Positions 52,762-62,171 of a stretch of DNA of 64,000 bases are shown here, piece by piece. The notes beneath the pieces were generated by a model that was not told where the DNA came from, ran no database searches, and was given only the letters and a program-made list of their open reading frames with translations. Position 1 is the stretch's first letter, and every line of letters begins with the position of its first letter. Where the stretch lies: contig CBDBQB010000039.1 of NCBI GenBank assembly GCA_965209105.1, forward strand, positions 124,001 to 188,000. Reading direction: 5' to 3'. This stretch comes from JAAELZ01 sp965209105 (GTDB lineage Bacteria > Pseudomonadota > Gammaproteobacteria > Arenicellales > Poriferihabitantaceae). Position numbers and translations under genes: made by a program.

Positions 52762-52995
52762 GATGCTTAAAAATCTTAAGGTATTAGTGCGCGTGATCAT
52801 AAAGCATTTGTTAGTATGGCGCTGCTTTTAATTGCCAGTAGAAAGGCAGGCTTTCGAAGCTTATTTTAGGAGAGGACCGATGCTTATTTAGGATTTACCG
52901 AGTAGAATTTTATTCTCTTCTATTTCCAGCCATGGGTTTCAGCGTGGTCTAATTTTTTGCATAGAAGGCTTTCATGACGCAACCATATCGAATTT

Positions 52996-53147
52996 TTGCA
53001 ATCTTTGTCCTAAATAGGTAGTATTGCCGGAGTTTCAAACGCAAGTGTTGGAATTAGCCTTAGTCAACCCCCCCTTTTAACAGACATCCCAAATGTTTGG
53101 AAAGACTGAGCAAATTTCAACCTCTTGGTTTTCCAAGAGGTTTTTTT
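52996..53147 (+). ncRNA. Predicted short transcript or leader RNA upstream of the AlgZ-like kinase
   Basis: A sigma70-like promoter (TTGCAA at 52996-53001, 17 bp, TAGTAT at 53019-53024) is followed by about 115 bp and a strong intrinsic terminator (53121-53147). No gene lies between. The transcript contains a run of seven C (53068-53074) complementary to GGGGGG at 53266-53271, the likely ribosome-binding site of the kinase gene at 53281. It may be a small RNA or an attenuated leader of the kinase message. Confidence 0.5.
53121..53147 (+). terminator. Intrinsic terminator without an upstream gene
   Basis: The hairpin CCTCTTGG-TTTT-CCAAGAGG is followed at once by seven T (53141-53147). It points rightwards, but the only coding genes nearby are argH (minus strand) to the left and the kinase starting 134 bp to the right. 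Confidence 0.85.
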
Positions 53148-53280
53148 CGTTTCTAGGAAGCACGAATACATTTGTACTGATTATGATGTCAAATCTTGTC
53201 GTCACTTCTTGAACTACAAACAACTTTGTGGTGTAGTGTGTGCCACTGGCTTTCTGGAGAACATTGGGGGGATCTGAATT

Positions 53281-54315
53281 GTGAGCAGAAGGAGATGGCC
53301 TCGGTTTCAACTTAATTTTAAGCTAACTGGCTTTCCTGGCCGCTTGCTGATCGTGGCGACATTAGGCGTTGGTGCCACTGCGTTGGTACTAGAGCATCAG
53401 CCTAATTTATTTGCGATGACGATGGTAATGTTGTGTGCCATCTTGATTGTAATACTTGCCTATATCGGCTATCCAATCGTAAAAGGGATAAGATTAGGTT
53501 GGGGCGTTACGATTGCCTGGTATGCTTGTATGATGATACCCGGGATGGTGTATTTGCTACAACCGTGGATAGAGCCCCTTTTTTCAGTCAAGGTGTTTTC
53601 TGAGATTGATCGGGAAATAACCAGAATTTATCTATGGATATTAGGCTTGTTTGTGATGCCGATTGTGCTGGGTTTAGAGCAGCTGGTCTCCGCGCAATCG
53701 GACGTCAAGATTTTAGAAAAAGAAAGCGAAGTGGCGGATTTAGATTTTCGTATCCGACCGCACTTTCTTTTTAATAGTCTGAACAGCGTTGCCAGCTTAA
53801 TTTCCATCGATCCGGTTCGTGCTGAGGATGGGCTAATGGATTTAGCGGATATGTTTCGGATCATTATGACGGATAAACGAAAGCTTGTGCCTTTCAGTGC
53901 TGAATACGAGATGGCTTATAAATATATGGCATTGGAAAAGATGCGCTTGGGTGATCGTCTTGACGACGATTGGCAAATTGAAGATATCGACGAAACGGTG
54001 TTGTTGCCAATATTAACCCTCCAGCCACTGATCGAAAACGCTATCTATCACGGCATAGAGACACGCCTAAATGGTGGCAAAGTAACGGTTCGGGCGAGAC
54101 AAAGTGATAAAAATGTTTATATTACCGTTATTAATCCTCGACCAGAAGCGGATAAACCAGCACGCAAGGGCAATCAAATTGCGCAACAAAATCTGATAAA
54201 TCGATTCAAACATTTATATGGCGGACTGGCTGAGATTAGTTATGTTGAAACGGATAATTTTTATACTGTGACGATAAAAATACCCAGAGGCATGGTATTT
54301 AAAAAAGAAAAATAA
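53281..54315 (+). CDS. LytS/AlgZ-type sensor histidine kinase
   Basis: 344 aa from a GTG preceded by GGGGGGA. Four transmembrane helices (about 20-135) lead to a His_kinase domain with His161 in RIRPHFLFNSLNSVASL, the characteristic LytS/YehU signature, then an ATPase domain with LQPLIENAIYHGIE. It corresponds to AlgZ/FimS of pseudomonads by position next to argH. The usual partner regulator algR does not follow; rpsU does. Regulation may involve the leader RNA described upstream. Confidence 0.87.
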   Translation: MSRRRWPRFQLNFKLTGFPGRLLIVATLGVGATALVLEHQPNLFAMTMVMLCAILIVILAYIGYPIVKGIRLGWGVTIAWYACMMIPGMVYLLQPWIEPLFSVKVFSEIDREITRIYLWILGLFVMPIVLGLEQLVSAQSDVKILEKESEVADLDFRIRPHFLFNSLNSVASLISIDPVRAEDGLMDLADMFRIIMTDKRKLVPFSAEYEMAYKYMALEKMRLGDRLDDDWQIEDIDETVLLPILTLQPLIENAIYHGIETRLNGGKVTVRARQSDKNVYITVINPRPEADKPARKGNQIAQQNLINRFKHLYGGLAEISYVETDNFYTVTIKIPRGMVFKKEK

Positions 54316-54554
54316 TATTTCTACTAAAAACAACGATAGAAAGCAAAAGCTTATCGCCGATAGAACCGCTTAAGGGAGAATATTAAAGGGCCATATCGCT
54401 ATATTTATCCGTTTTGGAAACCGAAATTACTATGATTTAGTCAGTGTTCTTTACTTTAAAAATCCTTAAAAAAGTGCATTTCCTAGGCTATACATGCGGT
54501 TTTTCTAGCGTTAGAATACGCGGCCTTTTCCAAAACACTGTGGAGCCACGCATT

Positions 54555-54770
54555 ATGCCGAGTATTCGCGTAAGGCAAGATGATTATTTCGATGTTGTAC
54601 TAAGACGGTTCCGCCGCTCTTGTGAGCGCGCAGGCGTATTTACTGAATCGCGTCGTCGTGAATTCTATGAGAAACCAACTGCGGTCAGAAAGCGTGAGAA
54701 AGCAGCTTCTGTTCGTCGCGAAATGAAACGCGCTTCGCGTGGACGCATTCGTCGTCGGCACACCTGCTGA
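54555..54770 (+). CDS. rpsU: 30S ribosomal protein S21
   Basis: 71 aa, start ATG 54555 with GGAG nearby; the longer frame is spurious. FDVVLRRFRRSCERAGVFTE and RRREFYEKPTAVRKRE are the S21 signature, and the C terminus is Arg-rich (RGRIRRRHTC). A TAGAAT -10-like box precedes it. Followed after 65 bp by a YqeY gene, whereas dnaG and rpoD of the usual rpsU-dnaG-rpoD operon are absent. Confidence 0.93.
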   Translation: MPSIRVRQDDYFDVVLRRFRRSCERAGVFTESRRREFYEKPTAVRKREKAASVRREMKRASRGRIRRRHTC

Positions 54771-54835
54771 AAAATTTTTTCTATCTTATCTACTGGGTTT
54801 TCCGACCCTAACCCCAACTCAACGCATTTAGACTC

Positions 54836-55282
54836 ATGTCTTTAAAGCAGCGCATCGCAGATGATATGAAATCTGCAATGCGAGAAAAAGATACCGTTCG
54901 CTTAGAAGCTGTTAGGATGCTTCGCGCGGCGATTCAACGCAAGGAAGTCGACGATCAAACTGATATCGATGATGATGCGGTGCTTGCGATCGTTCAAAAA
55001 CTGGTCAAGCAGGCCGGCGAATCAATCAAACAGTTCGCGGCTGGGAAACGTCCTGATTTAGTCGAAAAAGAACAAAATAGCCTTGAGCACATTCTCGTGT
55101 ACATGCCGGCACAATTGAGCGATCAAGAAGTGGAGTCTATGGTCGAGGCTGCAGTCGTAGAAACGTCAGCGGAAAATTCGAGTGACATGGGTAAAGTAAT
55201 GGCCTGGTTAAAACAAAAATTAAATGGTCAAGCTGATATGGGCAAGGTTAGCCAGCTCGTCAAGGCACGCCTAATTAAATAG
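54836..55282 (+). CDS. GatB/YqeY domain protein
   Basis: 148 aa. LKQRIADDMKSAMREKDTVR and LRMLRAAIQRKEVDD-like VRMLRAAIQRKEVDDQTDID match the YqeY helical domain, with the C-terminal tRNA-binding-like helices MGKVMAWLKQKLNGQADMGK ending VSQLVKARL. YqeY proteins resemble the tail of GatB of the amidotransferase, and the function is unresolved. Location beside rpsU is conserved. Confidence 0.9.
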   Translation: MSLKQRIADDMKSAMREKDTVRLEAVRMLRAAIQRKEVDDQTDIDDDAVLAIVQKLVKQAGESIKQFAAGKRPDLVEKEQNSLEHILVYMPAQLSDQEVESMVEAAVVETSAENSSDMGKVMAWLKQKLNGQADMGKVSQLVKARLIK

Positions 55283-55448
55283 CTGTGTTTCTGGCTTTTC
55301 TTCAAGCCTAGGAGGGTCCGCGTGGATCCCCGAGCAACCTCTCTTACATTTTTGTTCTGCCTGACCAGCTTTAAATAGATTCAGCTTTGGCTAAGTTGCG
55401 ATCGATAAAAATCGCTAATTCCAGTAATTATATAGGGGAGAGTGCGGG

Positions 55449-56207
55449 ATGTGGTTTTTGCGTCAATTAACGGGTTCTACGATATTGCTCATCTGCGCGA
55501 TTTGCAGCGCGGCATATGCCGGAGAGCGTTTGGAATTCGAAGCAGTTCAGCCCAATGTCAAAGAGCGAATTAGCATCACGCTTCATGAATCACAGGCGCT
55601 CATCAAAAGTTCTGCAAATACCCAATCGATACTTGTATTTCAGGCAAATAAACGCCAATTACATATCATTGATCATCAGAAAAAAACGATTGCTAGTTTA
55701 GACCAAAACTCAGTGGAGCAAATCGCATCGGTCGCAGAAAGTATTGGCGAGCTGGCGAAAGCTCAGGGGGGTGTATTGGGAGATTTATTTAAAACCTTTG
55801 GCTTGGATAACACCCTCGGCAGCCAAGCCGTTATCACGACGAAAATACAGACTGGCGAGCGCCGCTATGCGGGGATGGCCTGCGAAAATATGGAAGTCTA
55901 TTCAGACGAAGTCCTTGTCACGATCTTATGCTTAACAGATAAGCAGATAAGCAGCCCTGAGCGACAGACGCTCCATGCCTTGTTTGAATTTGCGCAACTA
56001 CTTGCTAACAAGGGCAAGCTCATTGTTGAGCAATTTAACTTAGCTATTCCGGTGATGCCGAACGAACCCGTGGCGGGGATTGTTCTACATATAGAAAATG
56101 TGCAGCGCAAGATCACGGCTTCTCTGAAAAGTATCGCTAATGTGAATACGACGGAAGCGCAGTTTCAGTTGCCTGAAAATTATGCTCAAACAATTCTGAG
56201 CTTCTAG
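55449..56207 (+). CDS. Exported protein of unknown function (252 aa)
   Basis: 252 aa with a signal peptide (TILLICAICSAAYA, cleavage near residue 24). The mature part is mostly beta strands (SILVFQANKRQLHIIDHQKK, VITTKIQTGERRYAGMACEN). Two cysteines (about 144 and 157) may form a disulfide. It resembles the DUF4412-like periplasmic proteins in layout, but no firm family is recognised. It lies 166 bp after the YqeY gene and is convergent with lpd. Confidence 0.7.
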   Translation: MWFLRQLTGSTILLICAICSAAYAGERLEFEAVQPNVKERISITLHESQALIKSSANTQSILVFQANKRQLHIIDHQKKTIASLDQNSVEQIASVAESIGELAKAQGGVLGDLFKTFGLDNTLGSQAVITTKIQTGERRYAGMACENMEVYSDEVLVTILCLTDKQISSPERQTLHALFEFAQLLANKGKLIVEQFNLAIPVMPNEPVAGIVLHIENVQRKITASLKSIANVNTTEAQFQLPENYAQTILSF

Positions 56208-56236
56208 CGGCGGGGCATCGGGCCTTCGAAGAAGAG

Positions 56237-57670
56237 CTAGTTTACCTTGTGGATTGCTTCTTTGTGAACACTTAACGCGGCTTCCTTTAAGGCTTCGCTG
56301 AGACTGGGATGACTATGAATAGTGCGCCCTAAGTCTTCAGCACTGGCTTGATATTGTATTGCAAAAATGGCTTCGGACAGAAGCTCGGAGGCATGTTCGC
56401 AAATGATATGAACGCCTAGTATCCGGTCGGTTTCCTTATCTGAGATCACCTTTATCAAGCCGTCAGTATGCCCCGACGCTTGGGCTCGGCCACTTGCGGC
56501 GATTGGAAAATTGCCGACCACAATTTCTCGCCCCGCTGTTTTGAGTTCAGCTTGTGTTGGACCCACCCATGCAATTTCTGGATGCGTATAAATAACCGAA
56601 GGAATGAGCTGCAAATCTAAAGCGCGGGGCTTGCCACTGGCAATACTCTCGGCAACATATACACCTTCTTCAGAACCTTTATGTGCCAGCATCGGTCCTC
56701 GAACGACATCGCCGATTGCCCAAACTCCTTTAACATTGGTTTGACAATATTGGTCCACGGAAATGGCGTTACGTTCGGTGGTTTCTATGCCGCTGTCCGG
56801 CGCAAGCAATCCATTTATATTTGCGCTTCGTCCAACCATTACCGCCAGTTTATCGGCTGAAATAGTTTGCGTTTTTTGGCTGATTTCGTAATCGACTTTT
56901 ACGCCAGTTTTGGTTGAATGGTAGGCCTTAACCCTTGCGCCTAGAATAATTTTCAAGCCCTGTTTCTTAAATTGTCGCGCGGCCTCTCTGGAAACTTGCG
57001 CGTCAATCATTGGCAATAACGTGTCCTGCGCTTCTAATAGCGTGACCTCTGCGCCCAAGCGTTGCCACACGCTGCCGAGCTCTAAACCGATGACGCCAGC
57101 ACCGACGATAACAAGATGTTTGGGGATTTTTTTAAAGGCGAGAGCATCCGCAGAATCGTGGACTTTTTTATGATCAAACTTAAAGCCTGGAAGCTCCATG
57201 GGGCTTGAGCCCGTGGCGATGATGATGTCTTTAGCGACAATGGTTTGAAGAATTTTCCCGCCGGAGGTCGCCATTACCGTCACTTGTTTGGAGGCTAAGA
57301 CACGTGCATTGCCGTGGATCAACGTGACCTTATTTGCTTTGAGTAATTGTGCAACCCCGCCGGTGAGCTTTTCGACCACGGATTGCTTGCGCGCCTGCAT
57401 TTTGCCCACATCAATTTTGGGCGAGTCGATATGGATACCATGATTGCCAAAATCAAGTCGCGCCTGAGAGAATAGGGCGGAAGACTCTAACAAGGCTTTG
57501 GAAGGAATACAGCCAACATTTAGGCAGGTTCCCCCTGGCGAAGCCTTCCCTTGTTTGTCGATCCAGTTGTCGATGCACGCGGTCTTTAACCCTAACTGCG
57601 CGCATCGAATAGCGGCGACATAGCCCGCTGGGCCAGCACCAATGACAATCACATCATATTGATCTGACAT
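56237..57670 (-). CDS. lpdA: Dihydrolipoyl dehydrogenase (E3)
   Basis: 477 aa FAD flavoprotein that reoxidises dihydrolipoamide for the 2-oxoglutarate dehydrogenase complex. The FAD motif is VIGAGPAGYVAA and the redox disulfide GGTCLNVGCIPSKALL (Cys about 49 and 54). The NAD domain is VIVGAGVIGLELGSVW, and the active-site His-Glu lies in HSHPSLSEALKEAA. Last gene of sucA-sucB-lpd, 1 bp after sucB stops. Confidence 0.95.
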   Translation of the reverse strand: MSDQYDVIVIGAGPAGYVAAIRCAQLGLKTACIDNWIDKQGKASPGGTCLNVGCIPSKALLESSALFSQARLDFGNHGIHIDSPKIDVGKMQARKQSVVEKLTGGVAQLLKANKVTLIHGNARVLASKQVTVMATSGGKILQTIVAKDIIIATGSSPMELPGFKFDHKKVHDSADALAFKKIPKHLVIVGAGVIGLELGSVWQRLGAEVTLLEAQDTLLPMIDAQVSREAARQFKKQGLKIILGARVKAYHSTKTGVKVDYEISQKTQTISADKLAVMVGRSANINGLLAPDSGIETTERNAISVDQYCQTNVKGVWAIGDVVRGPMLAHKGSEEGVYVAESIASGKPRALDLQLIPSVIYTHPEIAWVGPTQAELKTAGREIVVGNFPIAASGRAQASGHTDGLIKVISDKETDRILGVHIICEHASELLSEAIFAIQYQASAEDLGRTIHSHPSLSEALKEAALSVHKEAIHKVN

Positions 57671-57671
57671 G

Positions 57672-58901
57672 CTATTTAAGATCTAACAGCAGGCGCGTTG
57701 GATCTTCCACGCTATTTTTAATTGTGACCAAAAATTGAACCGCTTCTTTTCCGTCAACTATGCGGTGATCGTAAGACAAGGCCAGATACATCATGGGACG
57801 AATAACCACCTCACCATCGACAGCGATTGGACGATCTTGAATACCATGCATCCCTAATATTGCACTTTGGGGCGGATTTAATATTGGGGTGGATAGCAGC
57901 GAGCCGAAGACGCCGCCGTTGGTGATGGTAAAAGTGCCGCCCGTTAAATCATCCATTGTTAAATCTCCGGCTTGCGCGCGTTGTCCATAATGACGAATTT
58001 CTCCTTCTATTTGCGCGAAAGTTTTGGTTTCTGCGTCGCGAACGATTGGCACCACCAGCCCTCTTGGAGAGGACACAGCAATGCCGATATCATTGTAGCT
58101 CGCCTTGATGATATCGGTTCCATCAATTTGTGAATTTATCATGGGAAATCGTTGTAGGGCAGCGATGCTGGCTTTAACAAAAAACGCCATAAACCCGAGT
58201 TTAGCGTTGTGGGTCGCCTCAAATTCTTCTTTGTATTTACTGCGCAGACTCATTATCTGGCTCATATCAATTTCGTTGAACGTCGTCAGCATTGCCGACG
58301 TTTGTTGCGCATGGACCAATCTTCGCGCGATAGTTTGACGTAGCCTACTGATGGGTTCGCGGAGTTGCTCACGCCCAACCATTTTTCGGGCTGGCGCGGT
58401 TTCAACCTGACTAGGCGGTGGGGCAAGGTCTGGTTTTGGGGCCTTGGGTGCTGGGCTCGTCGACTCGTTTACTTGATTAATATGCGCGATGACATCTTCT
58501 TTTAATATCCGGCCGTTATGGCCACTGCCCTTGATCTCGCTTGCGTCAAGTTTGTGCTCTGTTAAAAGACGCTCGACAGCCAAGCCGTGGGGTGCCTTGC
58601 CCGACTTATCAATGACCGGCTCGTCGGGTGTGCTGGCAGAGTCAGGTGGGCTTGCTTCGATGGCTTGTTCCACAAATATTGCAAGCACATTATCGTCCGT
58701 CACCAATTCGCCACTATTGGCCACGATTTTCTCGAGCACACCATCAGCCGGCGCCGAAACTTCTAAGACAACTTTATCGGTTTCAAGGTCAACCAAGTTT
58801 TCGTCGCGTTTAACGGGTTCGCCCGGCGCTTTATGCCATTCCAACACCGTTGCATCAGCGACAGATTCGGGTAAGGCGGGTACTTTAATTTCTATCGACA
58901 T
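57672..58901 (-). CDS. sucB: Dihydrolipoyllysine succinyltransferase (E2 of 2-oxoglutarate dehydrogenase)
   Basis: 409 aa. The lipoyl domain (about 1-75) has lysine in DLETDKVVLEVSAP, a Pro/Ala linker follows, a peripheral-subunit-binding domain (about 105-145, GLAVERLLTEHKLDASEIKG) and the catalytic core with SYDHRIVDGKEAVQFL. Transfers succinyl to CoA. Starts 9 bp after sucA ends, so the two are co-transcribed. Confidence 0.95.
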   Translation of the reverse strand: MSIEIKVPALPESVADATVLEWHKAPGEPVKRDENLVDLETDKVVLEVSAPADGVLEKIVANSGELVTDDNVLAIFVEQAIEASPPDSASTPDEPVIDKSGKAPHGLAVERLLTEHKLDASEIKGSGHNGRILKEDVIAHINQVNESTSPAPKAPKPDLAPPPSQVETAPARKMVGREQLREPISRLRQTIARRLVHAQQTSAMLTTFNEIDMSQIMSLRSKYKEEFEATHNAKLGFMAFFVKASIAALQRFPMINSQIDGTDIIKASYNDIGIAVSSPRGLVVPIVRDAETKTFAQIEGEIRHYGQRAQAGDLTMDDLTGGTFTITNGGVFGSLLSTPILNPPQSAILGMHGIQDRPIAVDGEVVIRPMMYLALSYDHRIVDGKEAVQFLVTIKNSVEDPTRLLLDLK

Positions 58902-58910
58902 AATGCCTAA

Positions 58911-61700
58911 TTATTTTGTAGGTAGGGAAAGGGCGGACAACACCAATTTTCGTTGTTGTTCGAGAAATAATTTGTAATAGCCAACGGCAGGCGCTGCGGA
59001 GGGGCCTCGCCCAACGTAGCGAACGGCTTGATGATCCGATATGCAGTTCTCAATATGATGCCGAATTTGATACCAGGCACCTTGGTTGCGGGGCTCTTCT
59101 TGGCACCAAACGATGTCTTTGGTATCCGTGTATGACTTAAGCAATTTACGCAATTCTTTGTCTGGAAAAGGGTGAAGCTGCTCTATTCTAACAATTGCTA
59201 TATCGCGTCGTTTTTGCGCGCGGCGTTCCTCTAATAGTTCATAATAAAGTTTTCCACTACACAAGATGACTCGAGGACAGTTTTTCTTAGTGATCTTGTC
59301 AATTTCTGGGATGATGCTCTGGAACGCACCTTTGGCTAAGTCGTCGACAGTGGAGACTGCAAGTTTGTGACGAAGCAAGCTTTTTGGTGTCATCACGATC
59401 AATGGGCGTCTGAAAGACCGTTTCATTTGGCGACGCAACATATGGAAAGTTTGCGCGGGCGTGGTGGGGACACAAACCTGCATATTCGTCCCCGCCGTCA
59501 ATTGTAAGAAACGTTCGAGCCGAGCCGATGAATGCTCAGCGCCTTGGCCCTCTTGGCCATGCGGTAGAAATAATACCAATGCGCTAACCCGCTTCCATTT
59601 TGTATAGGCGCTGGCGATAAATTGATCGATCACTACCTGAGCACCGTTGGCAAAATCTCCGAACTGGGCTTCCCAAATAGTTAAAGTTTCGGGGTCGGTG
59701 GTGGAGTATCCGTATTCAAACCCAAGCACTGCTTCCTCCGACAAAATTGAGTTAATCACCAAAAATTTATTTTTCGCACCAGGCAGCTGACGTAATGGCA
59801 CCATGCGACCGGATTTTTTTTGATTATGCACCACCGCATGCCGATGAGAGAAGGTACCCCGCCCGGAGTCTTGCCCTGAAAGGCGGATATCATAACCATC
59901 TTGCACCAAGGTGCCGTAAGCGAGGATTTCTGCACATCCCCAGTCAATCGGTATTTTCCCTTTTGCCATTTCAAGGCGATCTTCATAGACCTTTTTGATA
60001 CGTTTGTGAACACCATAGCTGACGGGGAGCGATTTGAGCAGCGTGGTATTGATCTCAGGTATGCGCTTGCTGGCAACGCCAGTTTTAACCGACTCACGCC
60101 AATCGGCGCCTTCATAAACACTCCAATCGACAATTTTCCCAATCTTATGCGGATCAAATATTTGACCCGCGTTTATTTCTCCTCGGTCTAGTTGCGCGCG
60201 ATAGTCGTCGACCATCTTAGTGGCCAAGTCATCGGCAATAATGTTTTCCTGTTCGAGCCTTCGTGCATACAGCGCGCGAGGCGTCAGTTTCTTATCGATT
60301 TTTTTATACATGACGGGCTGCGTGAGCTTGGGCTCGTCTGCCTCATTATGCCCATGACGTCGATAGCAAATTAAATCGAGCACCACGTCTTGGTGAAATT
60401 GACAGCGATAAGCCAGCGCCAACTCGGTTGCGGTGACCACGGCATCGGCGTCATCACCATTGACATGCAAGATGGGAGCATGCACCATTTTGGCGACTTC
60501 AGTGCAGTAGATCGTGGAGCGTGCATCGAGTGCATTGGTGGTAAAGCCAATTTGGTTATTGATAATAATATGGATCGTGCCGCCGGTGGAATACCCTCGT
60601 GTGCTCGACATGTTTAGCGTTTCCATGACAACGCCTTGGCCAGCAAATGCAGCATCACCGTGTATCACGATGGGTACAACCTTGTTGCGTTTTTTGTCGC
60701 CACGGCGTTCTTGTCGGGCGCGTACAGAGCCTTCAACCACCGGACTAACAATTTCTAGATGAGATGGATTAAATGCCAAGGCCAGGTGAACATTGCCGCC
60801 ACTGGTTTGGATGTCGGATGAAAAGCCTTGATGGTATTTGACATCGCCTGATTCGTAGTCAGGGTCAGAAATTTCATAGGCGCCATCAAATTCTTGAAAT
60901 AATTTAGCGGGCTTTTTGCCGAGGATGTTGATCAAAACATTGAGTCGGCCTCGATGCGCCATGCCCACCACTATTTCTTTCACCCTGCGTTTTCCACAGC
61001 ACTGAATCAGTGTTGAGAGCATTGGGATCAGCGCATCACCCCCTTCTAAAGAAAAGCGCTTTTGACCGACATATTTTTTGTGTAAGTGTTGCTCCAAAAT
61101 TTCAGCAGCGGTCAATTTTTGTAAAATTTCGATACGCTCTTTATCGCTCTTAAGCGGGCGTATGGGGTCGGTTTCGATTTGTAGACGTAGCCATTCGCGT
61201 TGCTCGGCGTCGGCGATATAACGATATTCATAGCCGATCGACTCACAATAGGCCTTTTTGGTGTAGGCTAAAATTTCCCGCAAGGTTTTTCGCCCGCCTT
61301 CGCCTAAATTTCCGGAGTCGAAAACCGAATCCATATCTGCGTCAGATAAGCCATACTGCTCTAGTGCTAATTCTTTTGGGTTCACGCGCTGCATCGTGCC
61401 GAGTGGATCAACATCGGCGACCAGATGGCTCAATCGTCGATAGTTGTCGATCATCTGAATCACCTGCGCTTGCTTATAAAAGGCACTTTCGACCCAGCTC
61501 TGCGAACCACTTACAACGGTAGCATTACCATTGCCGGCCTTGGGATCAACCTCGGGCAGCGATTCGAAAATCTCGCGCCACTGTTCGCTGACGCTGTTTG
61601 GATCGGCTTGGTATTGCTTAAATATTTCTTCGAGATACGGCGCGTTAGCGCCATGAAGATAAGAGATATCGGCGGGTACGCTTGGGCTAGAGTCGCTCAT
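58911..61700 (-). CDS. sucA: 2-oxoglutarate dehydrogenase E1
   Basis: 929 aa, the standard length, thiamine diphosphate-dependent decarboxylase of the TCA cycle. The N-terminal YLHGANAPYLEEIFKQYQAD recruits E2, GMAHRGRLNVLINILGK is the ThDP site region, GDAAFAGQGVVMETLN and CYRRHGHNEADEPKLTQP are conserved active-site motifs, and VCVPTTPAQTFHMLRRQ the C-terminal transketolase domain. The ATG at 61700 (MSDSSPS) is chosen over an in-frame ATG 6 codons upstream. Confidence 0.95.
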   Translation of the reverse strand: MSDSSPSVPADISYLHGANAPYLEEIFKQYQADPNSVSEQWREIFESLPEVDPKAGNGNATVVSGSQSWVESAFYKQAQVIQMIDNYRRLSHLVADVDPLGTMQRVNPKELALEQYGLSDADMDSVFDSGNLGEGGRKTLREILAYTKKAYCESIGYEYRYIADAEQREWLRLQIETDPIRPLKSDKERIEILQKLTAAEILEQHLHKKYVGQKRFSLEGGDALIPMLSTLIQCCGKRRVKEIVVGMAHRGRLNVLINILGKKPAKLFQEFDGAYEISDPDYESGDVKYHQGFSSDIQTSGGNVHLALAFNPSHLEIVSPVVEGSVRARQERRGDKKRNKVVPIVIHGDAAFAGQGVVMETLNMSSTRGYSTGGTIHIIINNQIGFTTNALDARSTIYCTEVAKMVHAPILHVNGDDADAVVTATELALAYRCQFHQDVVLDLICYRRHGHNEADEPKLTQPVMYKKIDKKLTPRALYARRLEQENIIADDLATKMVDDYRAQLDRGEINAGQIFDPHKIGKIVDWSVYEGADWRESVKTGVASKRIPEINTTLLKSLPVSYGVHKRIKKVYEDRLEMAKGKIPIDWGCAEILAYGTLVQDGYDIRLSGQDSGRGTFSHRHAVVHNQKKSGRMVPLRQLPGAKNKFLVINSILSEEAVLGFEYGYSTTDPETLTIWEAQFGDFANGAQVVIDQFIASAYTKWKRVSALVLFLPHGQEGQGAEHSSARLERFLQLTAGTNMQVCVPTTPAQTFHMLRRQMKRSFRRPLIVMTPKSLLRHKLAVSTVDDLAKGAFQSIIPEIDKITKKNCPRVILCSGKLYYELLEERRAQKRRDIAIVRIEQLHPFPDKELRKLLKSYTDTKDIVWCQEEPRNQGAWYQIRHHIENCISDHQAVRYVGRGPSAAPAVGYYKLFLEQQRKLVLSALSLPTK

Positions 61701-61913
61701 GAAAGGCGCGGATCTCATTAATAAGAATTGGGGTATTAATTATATTTATTGCGCTGGCCTTGGCTAGTCTTTAAAGCAAATAAATTCGAAATATTGAATC
61801 TTTTTTTGCATGGGTTTAAATCAATACTTCTTGTTCATAAGGGTATAGCCCAGTGGTTAATCCTCATGCAGAACGAATGTATGGGCGTTGTGTAAGAAGA
61901 AAAGCAAAATATT

Positions 61914-61968
61914 TTGACAGACACAAGATATAGGGGTAATATATAGAAATAGACACAATATATAGTTA
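61914..61968 (+). promoter_or_regulatory. Promoter with two NrdR-like boxes upstream of the ribonucleotide reductase
   Basis: TTGACA (61914-61919), 17 bp, then TAATAT (61937-61942) forms a near-consensus sigma70 promoter. ACACAAGATATAGGG begins at 61921 and ACACAATATATAGTTA at 61953, both close to the NrdR box (ACACWATATATWGTGT), 32 bp apart (three helical turns). One box lies between -35 and -10, the other downstream of -10, so NrdR-ATP/dATP could repress nrdJ. No cobalamin riboswitch was recognised in the remaining 200 bp before the gene. The stretch 61701-61913 holds no gene and should contain the sucA promoter. Confidence 0.75.
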
Positions 61969-62171
61969 TTACCACGATAAAAGGGATAGGAATCAATCGC
62001 ATAGCGCTCATTTGCTAGCCAGTTTGTGGGGTCAGCGATGATGCTTATTTAGAGTCACGGTTTCTGCCTAGTGTCGTATGTTTAAAGAGCATGAGTAATA
62101 CTTGAGTAATACAAAAAGCGACGCAATATTCGCTTATTAAAAGCTTAATACCAATAAATAGAGGATATAGC

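Noticed and set aside
52762..53310. Minus- and plus-strand short frames upstream of the AlgZ-like kinase, including a possible 36-codon leader peptide from 53090
   Set aside because: The leader frame runs through the terminator hairpin with no clustered regulatory codons and no ribosome-binding site; the region is better explained as an RNA unit.
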